Of a stretch of DNA of 38,426 bases, positions 7,508 through 16,006 are shown one piece after another. Position 1 is the first letter of the stretch. The number at the start of each line of letters is the position of its first letter. A program made the position numbers and the translations under genes. The DNA lies in assembly GCA_024691985.1 (NCBI GenBank), contig JAILNC010000076.1:1-38426 (forward strand). Direction: 5' to 3'. This DNA is from Oscillospiraceae bacterium (lineage in GTDB: Bacteria > Bacillota > Clostridia > Oscillospirales > Oscillospiraceae). The notes under the pieces were generated by a model. That model was given only the letters and a program-made list of their open reading frames with translations, ran no database searches and had not been told where the DNA came from.

Positions 7508-8626
7508 TCAGTGCAGAGAAGAGAACAGCCTGCACAGGCCGAAGTCGCCGCCGCGCACGGCCTGCTCCAGCTGCCGGTACGCGCTGCGTTCAGTGGAAAA
7601 GCCTTCAAGGCTCGCCAGCAGCTCACGGTACAGCACAAAGACCGCGCGCATGACCTCGTCGCCGAGCGCCTCGGTCCGGCGCATGCTCAGCACGAGGGAG
7701 TTGAGCAGATACTCGTAATAGGGCTGATCGTTTTCAAGCCCCAGCGAAAGCCTGTCCCGGTGCAGCGCGCGGGTGACCCAGACGGCGTCGATGCTGTGTG
7801 CGCTGCCGTGGTTGCGGTGGCCGGTGCTCTGCGGGTGAACGCGGTAGAGAAAGGCCTCCCGGTCCAGCCCGAAGGCGCGCAGGCCCTCGCGCTCCGCCCA
7901 GGGCATCAAGAGCTGGGAGAGGACGCTGTCCTCAAAGCGGTAGCCCTCGGGAAAGCGGATACGGTCAAAAAAGCGGCGGGCGTACAGCTTTCCGGGCGGA
8001 AAGCCGTTGAGATCCCGGCGCAGATCGAGCGCGCCCGCCTTGTGCGGGACCGTGCGCACGGTCCTGCCCTCTGCGTCGGCGACGCTGTAGCCGGCCTCGA
8101 GCAGGTCCGCGCCCCGCTCCCGCGCCTCGCCGAGCATGGCCTGCAGGCAGCCGGGGCTCATGAGATCGTCCGCGTCGAGGAAGAAGATCCGGGGCGCGCG
8201 GCTCTCGGCGAGACCGCGGTTTCGCGCGGCGGCCGCCCCCGCGTTGGGCTGATGCAGCACGGTGAGCTTCCCGTCCGCGCGCGCGTCGAGGAGCGCCCCC
8301 GAGCGGTCGGCGGAGCCGTCGTCCACCGCGATGACGCGAAAGGCGCACTCCGTCTCCTGCGAGAGCACCGAGTCCAGACAGGCGTCCAGATACTTCTCCG
8401 CGTTGTAGACCGGGATAATCACGTCCACGTCGGCGCCGGCCTCCGCGGGGGGCAGCGGCGCGTCAAACAACGCTGATCGGCCCGTATCCGGGTGCAGGGA
8501 GGCAAGCAGGGCCTCGGCCTCCTCCGCCGTCGGCAGAGGCGCGGCGTCGTGCGCCAGCGGGGCGAGCAGGCGGCCCGCCGCGTCGCCGAGTCCGAGCTTT
8601 TTGATCGCTTTTGCTGCCAGTCCCAT
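7508..8626 (-). CDS. Glycosyltransferase family 2
   Basis: The GT-A domain starts near residue 67 with VDVIIPVYNAEKYLDACLDS, continues through VDDGSADRSG (101-110) and reaches the DxD motif FLDADD (149-154, D151 and D153). The first 65 residues are an extra, Ala-rich N-terminal part. The C-terminal 150 residues are helical and charged, as in many capsule glycosyltransferases. It should add one sugar to a lipid-linked repeat unit at the inner face of the membrane; donor and acceptor cannot be told from sequence. It starts 1 nt after the stop codon of the acetyltransferase gene upstream. Confidence 0.88.
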   Translation of the reverse strand: MGLAAKAIKKLGLGDAAGRLLAPLAHDAAPLPTAEEAEALLASLHPDTGRSALFDAPLPPAEAGADVDVIIPVYNAEKYLDACLDSVLSQETECAFRVIAVDDGSADRSGALLDARADGKLTVLHQPNAGAAAARNRGLAESRAPRIFFLDADDLMSPGCLQAMLGEARERGADLLEAGYSVADAEGRTVRTVPHKAGALDLRRDLNGFPPGKLYARRFFDRIRFPEGYRFEDSVLSQLLMPWAEREGLRAFGLDREAFLYRVHPQSTGHRNHGSAHSIDAVWVTRALHRDRLSLGLENDQPYYEYLLNSLVLSMRRTEALGDEVMRAVFVLYRELLASLEGFSTERSAYRQLEQAVRGGDFGLCRLFSSLH

Positions 8627-8627
8627 C

Positions 8628-9227
8628 TCAGTCCCTCTCCGGCTCCTGCGGATTCCAGGCCTCGACGCCGTGATCGGCGATCTTGCGCGCGGGCGCGCCG
8701 GCCACGGTGATGCCGCCCTCCGGGAAGCTTTTGTTGACGACGGCGTTGGCGCCGACGGCGATGCCGTCGCCCAGCGTCACGCCGCCGAGGATCACGGCCC
8801 CGAGCCCCACGACGATGTCATTGCCCAGGGTGGGCACGCCGTTGTCGGTGCCTCCCGCCACGACGGCGGTGTTGAAGTGGAAGGTGCAGTGCTCGCCCAC
8901 GGTCACATGGGCGTTCATCAGCAGGGGGCCGACGTGGGCGATCTGCAGGCCCTTCCCGCAGCAGTTGAGCGCAACATGCATCCCGTAGCGGTTCTGCAGC
9001 CTGCGCAGGCGCAGCTTCCAGAGCCCGGCGCGCAGGCGATGGCCCGCGTTGATGTGGTATTCCGTCGTGCGCAGCAGGATCATATGCCGCCGCAGGATGG
9101 CGGCCTCGTTGCCGTCGATGAGATTCAGCAGCCTCTGCATCCCGCCGAGCTCGTAGGGCCGAAGCTCATAAGCCAGCCATTCCCGCAGCTGCGCTTTCGT
9201 CCGGATGCGTTTTTCCTCAGGGAGCAT
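8628..9227 (-). CDS. Serine acetyltransferase-like (LbH) acyltransferase, paralogue 2
   Basis: 199 residues. A helical N-terminal part (KRIRTKAQLREWLAYEL) is followed by a left-handed beta-helix built from hexapeptide repeats, including GKGLQIAHVGP with a probable catalytic His, VTVGEHCTF, PTLGNDIVVGLGAVILGG and ITVAGAPARKI. The fold is that of CysE, but position in a polysaccharide cluster and shorter size suggest it acetylates a sugar precursor rather than serine. It overlaps the previous gene by 11 nt and has GGAGG 8 nt before the ATG. The upstream gene encodes a similar protein of nearly equal length, so the two arose by tandem duplication. Confidence 0.82.
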   Translation of the reverse strand: MLPEEKRIRTKAQLREWLAYELRPYELGGMQRLLNLIDGNEAAILRRHMILLRTTEYHINAGHRLRAGLWKLRLRRLQNRYGMHVALNCCGKGLQIAHVGPLLMNAHVTVGEHCTFHFNTAVVAGGTDNGVPTLGNDIVVGLGAVILGGVTLGDGIAVGANAVVNKSFPEGGITVAGAPARKIADHGVEAWNPQEPERD

Positions 9228-9810
9228 CGCTCTGCCCTCCCATCCCGGCCCCGTCGGGCGCGCCGAGCTTTCTCGCCGGGACGCCGGCGAGCGTGATGCC
9301 CGGCTCTAAAAAGCTTTTGGTCACCACGGCCCCTGCCCCGACGGTGATGCCGTCGGCGATCGTGATGCCGCCGACGAGCAGGCTGCCGATGCCGACCTGG
9401 ACGTGATCCCCCAGCGTGGGGGCTTCATCCTTTGCGTCGCCGGCAAGACTGATCATCGGCGCGAGGAAGCAGTACTCCCCGACGGTCGCGTTCCCGTTGA
9501 GGAGCACGGGGGCCACATGGGCGATCCACAGCCCCTTGCCGCAGGAATTGACGGGCACGTGCAGGCAGTAGCGGTTCTGGAACTTCATCAGCCGCGCGTG
9601 ATAGAACGCGGCCAGCAGACGCCTGCCCGTATTGGTGTAATACTCCGTCCTGCGCAGCAGCACGATATGCCGCCGCAGGATCGCGCCCTCGCTGATCTGC
9701 AGCAGGTAGGGGACGATGCGCCGCGCGGAGAGCGGATAGCGCGCGCAGTCCGCCGCGAGATACTCCCGCAGCTGCGCGCGCGTCTTGATTTTTCTGTCTT
9801 CACTGAGCAT
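9217..9810 (-). CDS. Serine acetyltransferase-like (LbH) acyltransferase, paralogue 1
   Basis: 197 residues with the same plan as its downstream neighbour: N-terminal DRKIKTRAQLREYLAADC, then GKGLWIAHVAPVLLNGNATVG with the probable catalytic His, and hexapeptide turns ending ITLAGVPARKLG. Shared features along the whole length (LRRHIVLLRRTEYYTN here, LRRHMILLRTTEYHIN there) show a tandem duplication with later divergence. The two may acetylate different positions or different sugars. GGAGG lies 7 nt before the ATG at 9810. A role in cysteine synthesis is possible by fold but unlikely in this operon. Confidence 0.82.
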   Translation of the reverse strand: MLSEDRKIKTRAQLREYLAADCARYPLSARRIVPYLLQISEGAILRRHIVLLRRTEYYTNTGRRLLAAFYHARLMKFQNRYCLHVPVNSCGKGLWIAHVAPVLLNGNATVGEYCFLAPMISLAGDAKDEAPTLGDHVQVGIGSLLVGGITIADGITVGAGAVVTKSFLEPGITLAGVPARKLGAPDGAGMGGQSDAP

Positions 9811-9833
9811 AGCTTATCCTCCCGGAAGCCGCG

Positions 9834-11276
9834 TCAGGCTTTTTGCCTTCCCTTGCGGAGCATGGCGAGCAGATAGAAGAAGCTCTCGTTTTTGAGCAGC
9901 AGGTTGGCGAGGGCGTAGACCGCGCCGCCGAGCAGCACCTGGCAGAGCAGCTTGACGGCCAGCGGCATCGAAAGCAAACCGAGGGCGTAGACCGCCGCGG
10001 CCATGACGGCGGAGGCCAGCGCGGAGCGCCAGGTGTCGCGCAGCTGCTCGCGCGCGCCGTAGCCCAGCAGCTTTTTGACCGGCAGCAGGGTCACGAAGGC
10101 GTCGAGCCAGGCGCTGAACACGAAGCCCGCCGCGATGGCGATCACGGAATCAAAGACCAGCACGCTCACGGCCAGCACGCTGAGCATCAGGATGCGCCGC
10201 AGGACCTCCTGCCTGGCGTAGAGATCGCTGCGCCCCATGGACTTGATGACCACAAGGTTGGAGGTGGTCAGCGGGACCTGGGCCTCGCCGATCGAGAGCA
10301 GCACCACGAAGGGCACCGCGGGCAGCCACTTGTCCGTCAGCAGCAGGCGGATCATGGGCTCGGCCACGGCGGCCATGCCGAGCATGACGGGGAAGACCAG
10401 GAAGGCGCCCATGCTCTTCGTGCGCCGCAGCATGGCGCGCAGCTGATCGGGCTCGTCCTGCGAGCGGGAGAGCACCGGGAACATGACCGACTGCACCGCC
10501 GTGTCCAGATTCAGGCTGACGGTGCTGGAGAAGGTCTGCCCGCGGTTGTAGTAGCCGAGATCGGCCGTGGAAAAGCGCCTGCCGATGACGAGCGGGCGGA
10601 TGTTGTTGTAGAGCGTCGTGATGAGCGAGGCGGCCAGCATCTTGAAGCCGAAGCCGTAGAGGCGCTTCGCGCTGTCGCGGGAGAAGCGCCGGTTGGGGAG
10701 CCAGCGCAGGACCGTCAGCATGGCCAGACTCGAGAACACGATCTGCGCGAAGAAGTAGATCACCAGCGCCCAGATCCCCGCGCCGCGCAGAGCGAGGAGC
10801 ACGCCCAGCGCGCCGGAGAGCAGCGTCGCCGCGAGATTGCAGTACATCATCTCGCGAAAACGCATCTCCCGCTGCATGCGCGCGACCTGAATGGAGTTGA
10901 AGGAGCTGAACAGCAGCGAGAAGGAGTAGATGCGCAGCGGCCGGATCAGCTCCGGGGAGCGGTAATAGGCGGCGATGGCGGGGGAGCAGAGCTGCAGCAG
11001 CGCGATCATGACGAGCGACAGGGCGAAGGTGATGTAGAAAACGGTGGCGTAATCCCGCTCGTCGGCCTCGCGGCTCTGGACCAGCGCGGTGTTGAGCCCG
11101 CCGTCGACCAGGGTCAGGGAGATGTCCGTGAACACCGTCACCAGCGCGAGCTGCCCGAAGAGCTCGGGGGCCAGCAGCCGTCCGAGCACGATGCTGATGA
11201 CGAGCCCGATGCCCTTGACGGCAAAGCGCTCGGTAAATTTGTAGGCCAGAGACCGGATGATCTTGCTTTTTTCCAT
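9834..11276 (-). CDS. Wzx/MATE-type polysaccharide flippase (lipopolysaccharide biosynthesis protein)
   Basis: 480 residues with about 12-14 predicted membrane helices and the typical start MEKSKIIRSLAYKFTERF followed by LGRLLAPELFGQLALV. It fits the WzxC/polysaccharide synthesis family that flips undecaprenyl-diphosphate-linked repeat units across the membrane. Cytoplasmic loops such as ARMQREMRFREMMYCN and SQDEPDQLRAMLRRTKSMG are in the expected places. It is the only transport protein in the cluster, so export is likely Wzx-dependent rather than by an ABC transporter. No polymerase or chain-length protein accompanies it here. The ATG has AAAGGA upstream. Confidence 0.9.
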   Translation of the reverse strand: MEKSKIIRSLAYKFTERFAVKGIGLVISIVLGRLLAPELFGQLALVTVFTDISLTLVDGGLNTALVQSREADERDYATVFYITFALSLVMIALLQLCSPAIAAYYRSPELIRPLRIYSFSLLFSSFNSIQVARMQREMRFREMMYCNLAATLLSGALGVLLALRGAGIWALVIYFFAQIVFSSLAMLTVLRWLPNRRFSRDSAKRLYGFGFKMLAASLITTLYNNIRPLVIGRRFSTADLGYYNRGQTFSSTVSLNLDTAVQSVMFPVLSRSQDEPDQLRAMLRRTKSMGAFLVFPVMLGMAAVAEPMIRLLLTDKWLPAVPFVVLLSIGEAQVPLTTSNLVVIKSMGRSDLYARQEVLRRILMLSVLAVSVLVFDSVIAIAAGFVFSAWLDAFVTLLPVKKLLGYGAREQLRDTWRSALASAVMAAAVYALGLLSMPLAVKLLCQVLLGGAVYALANLLLKNESFFYLLAMLRKGRQKA

Positions 11277-11294
11277 GGAAATCCTTTCGCTTCC

Positions 11295-12317
11295 TCAGCC
11301 CGCCCGGTAGACGCGGGTGCAGAAGAATATGAGCGCGTCGTATCGCCCGTGCTCCAGCAGGAACAGCACGACGCTGTTGAGTATGCGCCGCAGGTCCGTC
11401 CGCCCGCCGCGGTAGCCGACGCTCAGAAAGTCCCTGTAAAACGCAGCGCCGCGGATGCGCTGCATGGCGGCGATCATCTGCTCCCGGCTTGTGCAGAAGC
11501 GGCAGATGCGCTTGAGCTCCAGGACCTGCACATTGAGCAGATGGTTGCGCAGCCGGTCATAATCCGCCTCCGAGAATACCCCGAGCTTTTCCAGCGAGGC
11601 GCAGATACAGCTGCTGACGGTGTAGTCCGCCGGGTAATCGTCGTAGCAGACCGTGTGGGTGATGCTCGCTTCGTTGAAGCGGTAGAGGTACAGCTCGTCC
11701 GGCAGGAAGTAAAAGCTCTCCGCGTTCTCGTAGACCTCGGTCGACTGCAGCAGATCCTCCCCCCCCTTGATCGAAAAATAGGGGCTGAAATCCCGCCCGT
11801 CGAAGCAGGAGCTTTTCACGCATTTGCGGCAGAGCGAGTTATAGGCCTCGGTCAGCAGCACGTGGTTGAGCACCTCGCGCTTGTCGGTGATGAGCCGATG
11901 ACACATGGCGGGAGGGGTCGTCAGATGCTCCGTGCCGCCGGGCTTGTCCCAGCGGATGCCGTAGATCACGCAGTCGGCGCCGCTGCCGTCGATGGCGGCG
12001 CGCAGGGTCTCCAGCGCATGGGGCGCCAGCGAATCGTCCGCGTCGAGGAAGACACAGTAGTCGCCCTTCTGACGCGCGACGGCATAGCGCCTCGCGGAGA
12101 TCAGCCCTCCGTTCTCCTTGTGGAAGACGCGGATGCGGCCGTCCCGCGCGGCGTATTCGTCGCAGATCGCGCCGCTTGCGTCGGTGGAGCCATCGTCGAC
12201 GAGCAGCAGCTCAAAATGCGGATAACTCTGCCCCAGCACCGAGTCGATGCACGCGCCCAGCCAGCGCTCGGTGTTGTAGACCGGGACGAGGACACTGAAA
12301 CAGACGGGCCCGCTCAT
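11295..12317 (-). CDS. Glycosyltransferase family 2
   Basis: 340 residues. The GT-A domain opens the protein: SVLVPVYNTERWLGACIDS (8-26), LLLVDDGSTDASG (37-49) and the metal-binding FLDADD (90-95, D92 and D94). The C-terminal half is helical and Cys/Arg-rich, with no membrane anchor visible. It should transfer one nucleotide-activated sugar to the growing repeat unit. The start overlaps the TupA-like gene's stop by 4 nt, showing coupled translation. Sugar specificity cannot be predicted. Confidence 0.9.
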   Translation of the reverse strand: MSGPVCFSVLVPVYNTERWLGACIDSVLGQSYPHFELLLVDDGSTDASGAICDEYAARDGRIRVFHKENGGLISARRYAVARQKGDYCVFLDADDSLAPHALETLRAAIDGSGADCVIYGIRWDKPGGTEHLTTPPAMCHRLITDKREVLNHVLLTEAYNSLCRKCVKSSCFDGRDFSPYFSIKGGEDLLQSTEVYENAESFYFLPDELYLYRFNEASITHTVCYDDYPADYTVSSCICASLEKLGVFSEADYDRLRNHLLNVQVLELKRICRFCTSREQMIAAMQRIRGAAFYRDFLSVGYRGGRTDLRRILNSVVLFLLEHGRYDALIFFCTRVYRAG

Positions 12318-13234
12318 GCCGGTTCCTCATCGGTGGGCAGACGGAGCTGCGCGCCGAGTATCCTGTCCCACTCCTCCGGCATAAAGGGCTCGAGTCCGGA
12401 GCCGTGGAAAAAGGTGAATTCGCCGAACAGCGGCCGATCCCCGACGACGTACAAATCGACGCGCAGAAAAGGGATGCTCTCATCGCTCAGACGCCGCGCG
12501 AGCTCCAGCATGCCGTCAAGGCAGGCCGGCCGCGCGATCACGTGAGAGGGGTCGGTGGGATACTCCGTGGTGAAGGGCAGGTAATTCCAGTCCAGATCGT
12601 AGAAATTGCGGTGATGGTCGGTAAAGCGGGCATAGTCGACCTGGATGCAGAAGGGTTGACCATGGAAGACAAAGATTTTATAGTCGCGCAGCTCCCCGCT
12701 CTCGTCCTCGACGTACCGTTCCACGAAGATGCGCGGCTTTACGTTCTTATATGGCCACTCCCGGCCCGGCCAGAAGAAATTGCGCTTCATCGCCTTCCGG
12801 AGCTTTGCCTCAGCTGCCCTGCGGTCGAGGGCCGCCTTGCCGCGGCAGATCACGACGCCGCCGGAGTCGTGGGTGCATTTTAAAACAAACTGCTCGGGCA
12901 GGGCGTCGAAGTCGATCTCATCGGCGCTGTCCCAGGGTCCCGCAATCACCGGGATCACGTACTCCGACCCGACCTTTTCGGCGACATAGTCCTTGACCTC
13001 GTACTTGTCCACGAGCTTCGTATACAGCGGCCGTCGGTCGTGGAGCTTGAGCCACTGGAGCTTTTCGTTGAAGGTTTTGGGGTGCTCGAGATCCAGCGCA
13101 TAACCGCGCGAGTAGCAGAACAGGCGTTTGATATATGCCTCGTCGTCCATCCAGTTGAGCAGGCCGCGGCTCTGCAGGAAGAAGAACCAGCCGCCGGGCT
13201 TGTTGAGAAAGTATTTCAGTCCCGCAAGGCTCAT
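12314..13234 (-). CDS. ATP-grasp fold protein of the TupA glycosyltransferase-like family
   Basis: 306 residues. The sequence pattern KTFNEKLQWLKLHDRRPLYT, then LVDKYEVKDYVAEKVG, FDALPEQFVLKCTHDSGG and RVDLYVVGDRPLFGEFTFFHGSG matches the TupA-like ATP-grasp family, whose founding member joins acidic residues in teichuronopeptide synthesis. Family members are frequent in capsule clusters and may add amino-acid or other non-sugar groups. I start it at the ATG at 13234, with AAAGGAG 8 nt upstream and an ATGA overlap with the preceding gene; an upstream in-frame start at 13282 lies inside that gene and has no matching site. The reaction is unknown. Confidence 0.85.
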   Translation of the reverse strand: MSLAGLKYFLNKPGGWFFFLQSRGLLNWMDDEAYIKRLFCYSRGYALDLEHPKTFNEKLQWLKLHDRRPLYTKLVDKYEVKDYVAEKVGSEYVIPVIAGPWDSADEIDFDALPEQFVLKCTHDSGGVVICRGKAALDRRAAEAKLRKAMKRNFFWPGREWPYKNVKPRIFVERYVEDESGELRDYKIFVFHGQPFCIQVDYARFTDHHRNFYDLDWNYLPFTTEYPTDPSHVIARPACLDGMLELARRLSDESIPFLRVDLYVVGDRPLFGEFTFFHGSGLEPFMPEEWDRILGAQLRLPTDEEPA

Positions 13235-14331
13235 GCGCCGTGCTCCTTTCCGTCGATGACCGCCTGCACGCAGGTCTCCCACTGCCGGAAGACCGCCTCG
13301 GGCCGGAAGGCCTCGGCCCCCTCTCGCGCGGTGCGCCCGAGAGAAGCGCGCTCCGCCTCGTCCCCGAGCAGGCGGGCCATCGCCGCCGTCAAAGCCGCCT
13401 CGTCCCCGACGGGGACCAGCAGCCCGTTTTTGTCATTTTCGATCAGCTCCGCCGGCCCGCCGCAGGGGCAGTCGGTCGAAATACAGGCCAGGCCCAGAGC
13501 CATGGCCTCCAGCAGGGCGTTGGGCATGCCCTCGTAGTCGGAGGGCAGCACGAAGAGCTTCGCGCCTTCGATATCCCGCGGGATATCCGCGCTCAGCCCC
13601 GGCAGCAGCACCCGGCCCTTCAGAGAGAGCTCACGCACCAGCGCCTCGAGCTCCGCGCGCTTTTCGCCCTCGCCGTAGATCACGAGCCTGTCGCCGACCG
13701 GGCCGAGGGCCGCGTAGGCGCGGATGAGCAGCGCGTGATCCTTCTGCGCCGTGAGCCTGCCCACGGCGACGATGTCCCGGGGCTCGCTGCAGGCCGGGCG
13801 GTCGAAAAAGCTTTCGTCCACCTGATTCATGATGACGGCGGACTTTTTCCGCAGCTTCTCGGGAAACCATGCCCGCGCCCGCTCCGTCTGGAAAACGCAG
13901 AAGTCCGCCTCCGGCAGGACATGCTTTCCCACAAAGCGGAAGAGCTTTCCGGCGTACTCTCTGTCCGGGTCGTTGCGCACCGAGACGATCACCGGGACCT
14001 GGAGCCCCCGGGCGGCGAGCACCGCGCGGAAGTTCGGCTCGGCCATGAAAGCGATCAGCGCCGCGGGGCGCTCCTTCCGGCACAGCTCCCGCAGGGCGCG
14101 GATGCGGCTGAGATTGCGGCGCAGGGCGTCCTGTCTGCGCTGTTCGTCCTCGATGCTCAGGCGCTCCACCCCGTCGGGGACGGGGTACTCGTCCGCCTCG
14201 CGGTAAGAGGTGAGCAGGATCACCCTCCGGCCCGCCGCGGCGAAGCGCCCGGCGAGCTGCACCATGACGCGCTGCGCGCCGCCGCGGTGCAGGGAATTGA
14301 TGTAAAACAGCAGCGGGGCGGTCTGGCTCAT
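13231..14331 (-). CDS. Glycosyltransferase family 4
   Basis: 366 residues in the GT-B fold. The N-terminal acceptor domain starts LLFYINSLHRGGAQRVMVQLA. The C-terminal donor domain has VAVGRLTAQKDHALLI and the E-x7-E motif in PSDYEGMPNALLEAMALG, with the two Glu residues that hold the nucleotide-sugar. It is a retaining glycosyltransferase for the repeat unit; donor unknown. It overlaps both neighbours by 4 nt (ATGA), so it lies in the middle of a tightly coupled run. Confidence 0.92.
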   Translation of the reverse strand: MSQTAPLLFYINSLHRGGAQRVMVQLAGRFAAAGRRVILLTSYREADEYPVPDGVERLSIEDEQRRQDALRRNLSRIRALRELCRKERPAALIAFMAEPNFRAVLAARGLQVPVIVSVRNDPDREYAGKLFRFVGKHVLPEADFCVFQTERARAWFPEKLRKKSAVIMNQVDESFFDRPACSEPRDIVAVGRLTAQKDHALLIRAYAALGPVGDRLVIYGEGEKRAELEALVRELSLKGRVLLPGLSADIPRDIEGAKLFVLPSDYEGMPNALLEAMALGLACISTDCPCGGPAELIENDKNGLLVPVGDEAALTAAMARLLGDEAERASLGRTAREGAEAFRPEAVFRQWETCVQAVIDGKEHGA

Positions 14332-15446
14332 CGTCCGGCCTCCCTGCGCGCCTCGGCGTCGAGCTCGGCATACAGCTCGAACATGCGCTTCGCAGAGGTC
14401 TGCACGTCGAAGCCTGAGCGCAGGATGTACGCCGTCGCGTCCGCGCGGTAGTGGCGTTTGTCCAGCAGCTCGTCGGCCCAGCGCGCGGCGTTCTCGGGCG
14501 GCAGGCGGGTCACGAGGGGCGACACGTCCACGTCGTGCGTGATCGTATCGGAGATGATGCAGGGCAGGCCCGCGGCCTGCGCCTCGATGAGCGTCACGGG
14601 CAGCCCCTCCCAGAGCGAGGGGAAGCAGAAGCGGTCCATCGCGCCCAGCAGCTCCGGCACATCGTTGCGGTTGCCGGTCATGATCACGTCGTCGGCCACG
14701 CCGAGCTCGACGGCCTTCTGCGCCGTCTGCATCTGCAGCGCGCCCTCGCCGACCAGCAGCAGGGCGGCCTTCGGCTCGCGCTCGCGGACCTCCTTGAAGA
14801 TATCCAGCAGGAAGCTGTGGTTTTTCGCCTCGCTGAAGCGGCCGACGTTGCCGATGACGAAGCGGTCCTCGAGCCCCAGCTCGCGCCGCGTGCGCTGCCG
14901 CTTCTCATTGTCGGGTTTAAAGCGCCGCGTGTCCACGGCGTTGGGCAGGAAGAGGAAGCGGTCGCTCTGCACGGCCTTGTCGCCGTAGAGCCAGCGGCCC
15001 GCCTCGGTGGAGCAGGCCATCAGGATGTCCGCCTGATAGCGCAGGGGCTTTTGCAGCACGTCCTTGACGGTCGCGGTCATGCCGCTGCCGTTGGAGGTGT
15101 TGTGGCTGTGGATGATGGTCTTGAGCCCGTGCTTCTTCGCCACCGGCAGATACAGCGAGGCGTAGCTGCGCACGTGGGAGTGGAGCACGTGATATTCCGG
15201 ATGCATGTAAAAGAAGTTGTTCCAGTCGCGCCGGACCTCCCCGGCGTTGGTGCCGCGGAAGATGGGCATCGTGAAGATGCGCCCGCCCAGGGCCTTGACG
15301 TCCTCGGCGAAATAGGTCTCGTCCGGGTGGTCGAGGATGAAGTCGAACTGCATCTGCTCGCGGTCGATGTTGCGGTAGATGTTCAGGATCATCGTCTGCG
15401 AGCCGCCCACGTTGAGGCTGCCGATCATCTGCAGGATACGGATCAT
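14328..15446 (-). CDS. Glycosyltransferase family 4 (family 1-like EPS glycosyltransferase)
   Basis: 372 residues. The start MIRILQMIGSLNVGGSQTMILN and the segments FDFILDHPDETYFAED and HVLHSHVRSYASLYLPVAKKHG are typical of Gram-positive EPS glycosyltransferases of the EpsF type. The donor domain contains GNVGRFSEAKNHSFLLDI and the E-x7-E motif FPSLWEGLPVTLIEAQAAG. It should act on the lipid-linked repeat unit at the inner membrane face. It overlaps the acyltransferase gene upstream and the GT4 gene downstream by 4 nt each. Confidence 0.92.
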   Translation of the reverse strand: MIRILQMIGSLNVGGSQTMILNIYRNIDREQMQFDFILDHPDETYFAEDVKALGGRIFTMPIFRGTNAGEVRRDWNNFFYMHPEYHVLHSHVRSYASLYLPVAKKHGLKTIIHSHNTSNGSGMTATVKDVLQKPLRYQADILMACSTEAGRWLYGDKAVQSDRFLFLPNAVDTRRFKPDNEKRQRTRRELGLEDRFVIGNVGRFSEAKNHSFLLDIFKEVREREPKAALLLVGEGALQMQTAQKAVELGVADDVIMTGNRNDVPELLGAMDRFCFPSLWEGLPVTLIEAQAAGLPCIISDTITHDVDVSPLVTRLPPENAARWADELLDKRHYRADATAYILRSGFDVQTSAKRMFELYAELDAEARREAGR

Positions 15447-16006
15447 GTCTGAGCCTCCCGGATACGGATCTCGGTTTTGCGCTCCTGGGTCACGACGGAA
15501 TTCGCGGGGATCTCGCCGCGCAGGACGCAGCCCGCGCCGATGACGCAGTTGTCCCCGATGTGCGTGCCGCGCAGGATGACGCAGTTGGCCCCGATCCAGA
15601 CGTTGCTGCCGATGACGACGGGGCCGGTCTTATACTTCATGGCCTTCACGCCGCCCTCGGCGCGGTAGTCGTGGTCGTGGTCGTAGATCTGGACGTTGGG
15701 GGAGAGGAGCACGTCGTCGCCGATCGTGACCGACTCCTGACAGGCCAGCATGTTGTTGAGATTGAAGGAGACGTTTTTGCCGATCGTGCACACGGCGCCG
15801 CGGCGCACGCGGAGCACGGCCCCGGGCCGCATCTTGAAGCCTGCGCCGATCGAGAGCGTCGCTCCGCGGTCGACGGTGAACTCCGTGCGCGGCGAGATCT
15901 GGCACAGGGCGGGGCCGTGGAAGCGCCCCCCGTGCAGAAGCTTGAGCGTCCCCATTTTCAGAGCGCCCGTCGGGTAAACGCCGAGGGCGCGAAGATATTT
16001 GTTCAT
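15443..16006 (-). CDS. LbH-fold acyltransferase (WbbJ/maltose O-acetyltransferase-like)
   Basis: 187 residues, mostly left-handed beta-helix. Hexapeptide repeats run from about residue 45 (SIGAGFKMRPGAVLRVRRGA) to the end (GSNVWIGANCVILRG, HIGDNCVIGAGCVLRG). The insertion YDHDHDYRAEGG carries the probable catalytic His of the sugar O-acetyltransferases. Such enzymes take acetyl-CoA in the cytoplasm and modify a sugar of the repeat unit before export, unlike the MBOAT pair, which acts outside. It overlaps both neighbours by 4 nt and has GGAGG 7 nt before the ATG. Confidence 0.88.
   Translation of the reverse strand: MNKYLRALGVYPTGALKMGTLKLLHGGRFHGPALCQISPRTEFTVDRGATLSIGAGFKMRPGAVLRVRRGAVCTIGKNVSFNLNNMLACQESVTIGDDVLLSPNVQIYDHDHDYRAEGGVKAMKYKTGPVVIGSNVWIGANCVILRGTHIGDNCVIGAGCVLRGEIPANSVVTQERKTEIRIREAQT

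Noticed and set aside
9843-12545. Plus-strand reading frame of 900 codons opposite the flippase and GT2 genes
   Set aside because: It runs through several real genes on the other strand, is rich in Gln/His/Glu/Arg without any domain, and owes its length to the codon bias of the minus-strand genes.
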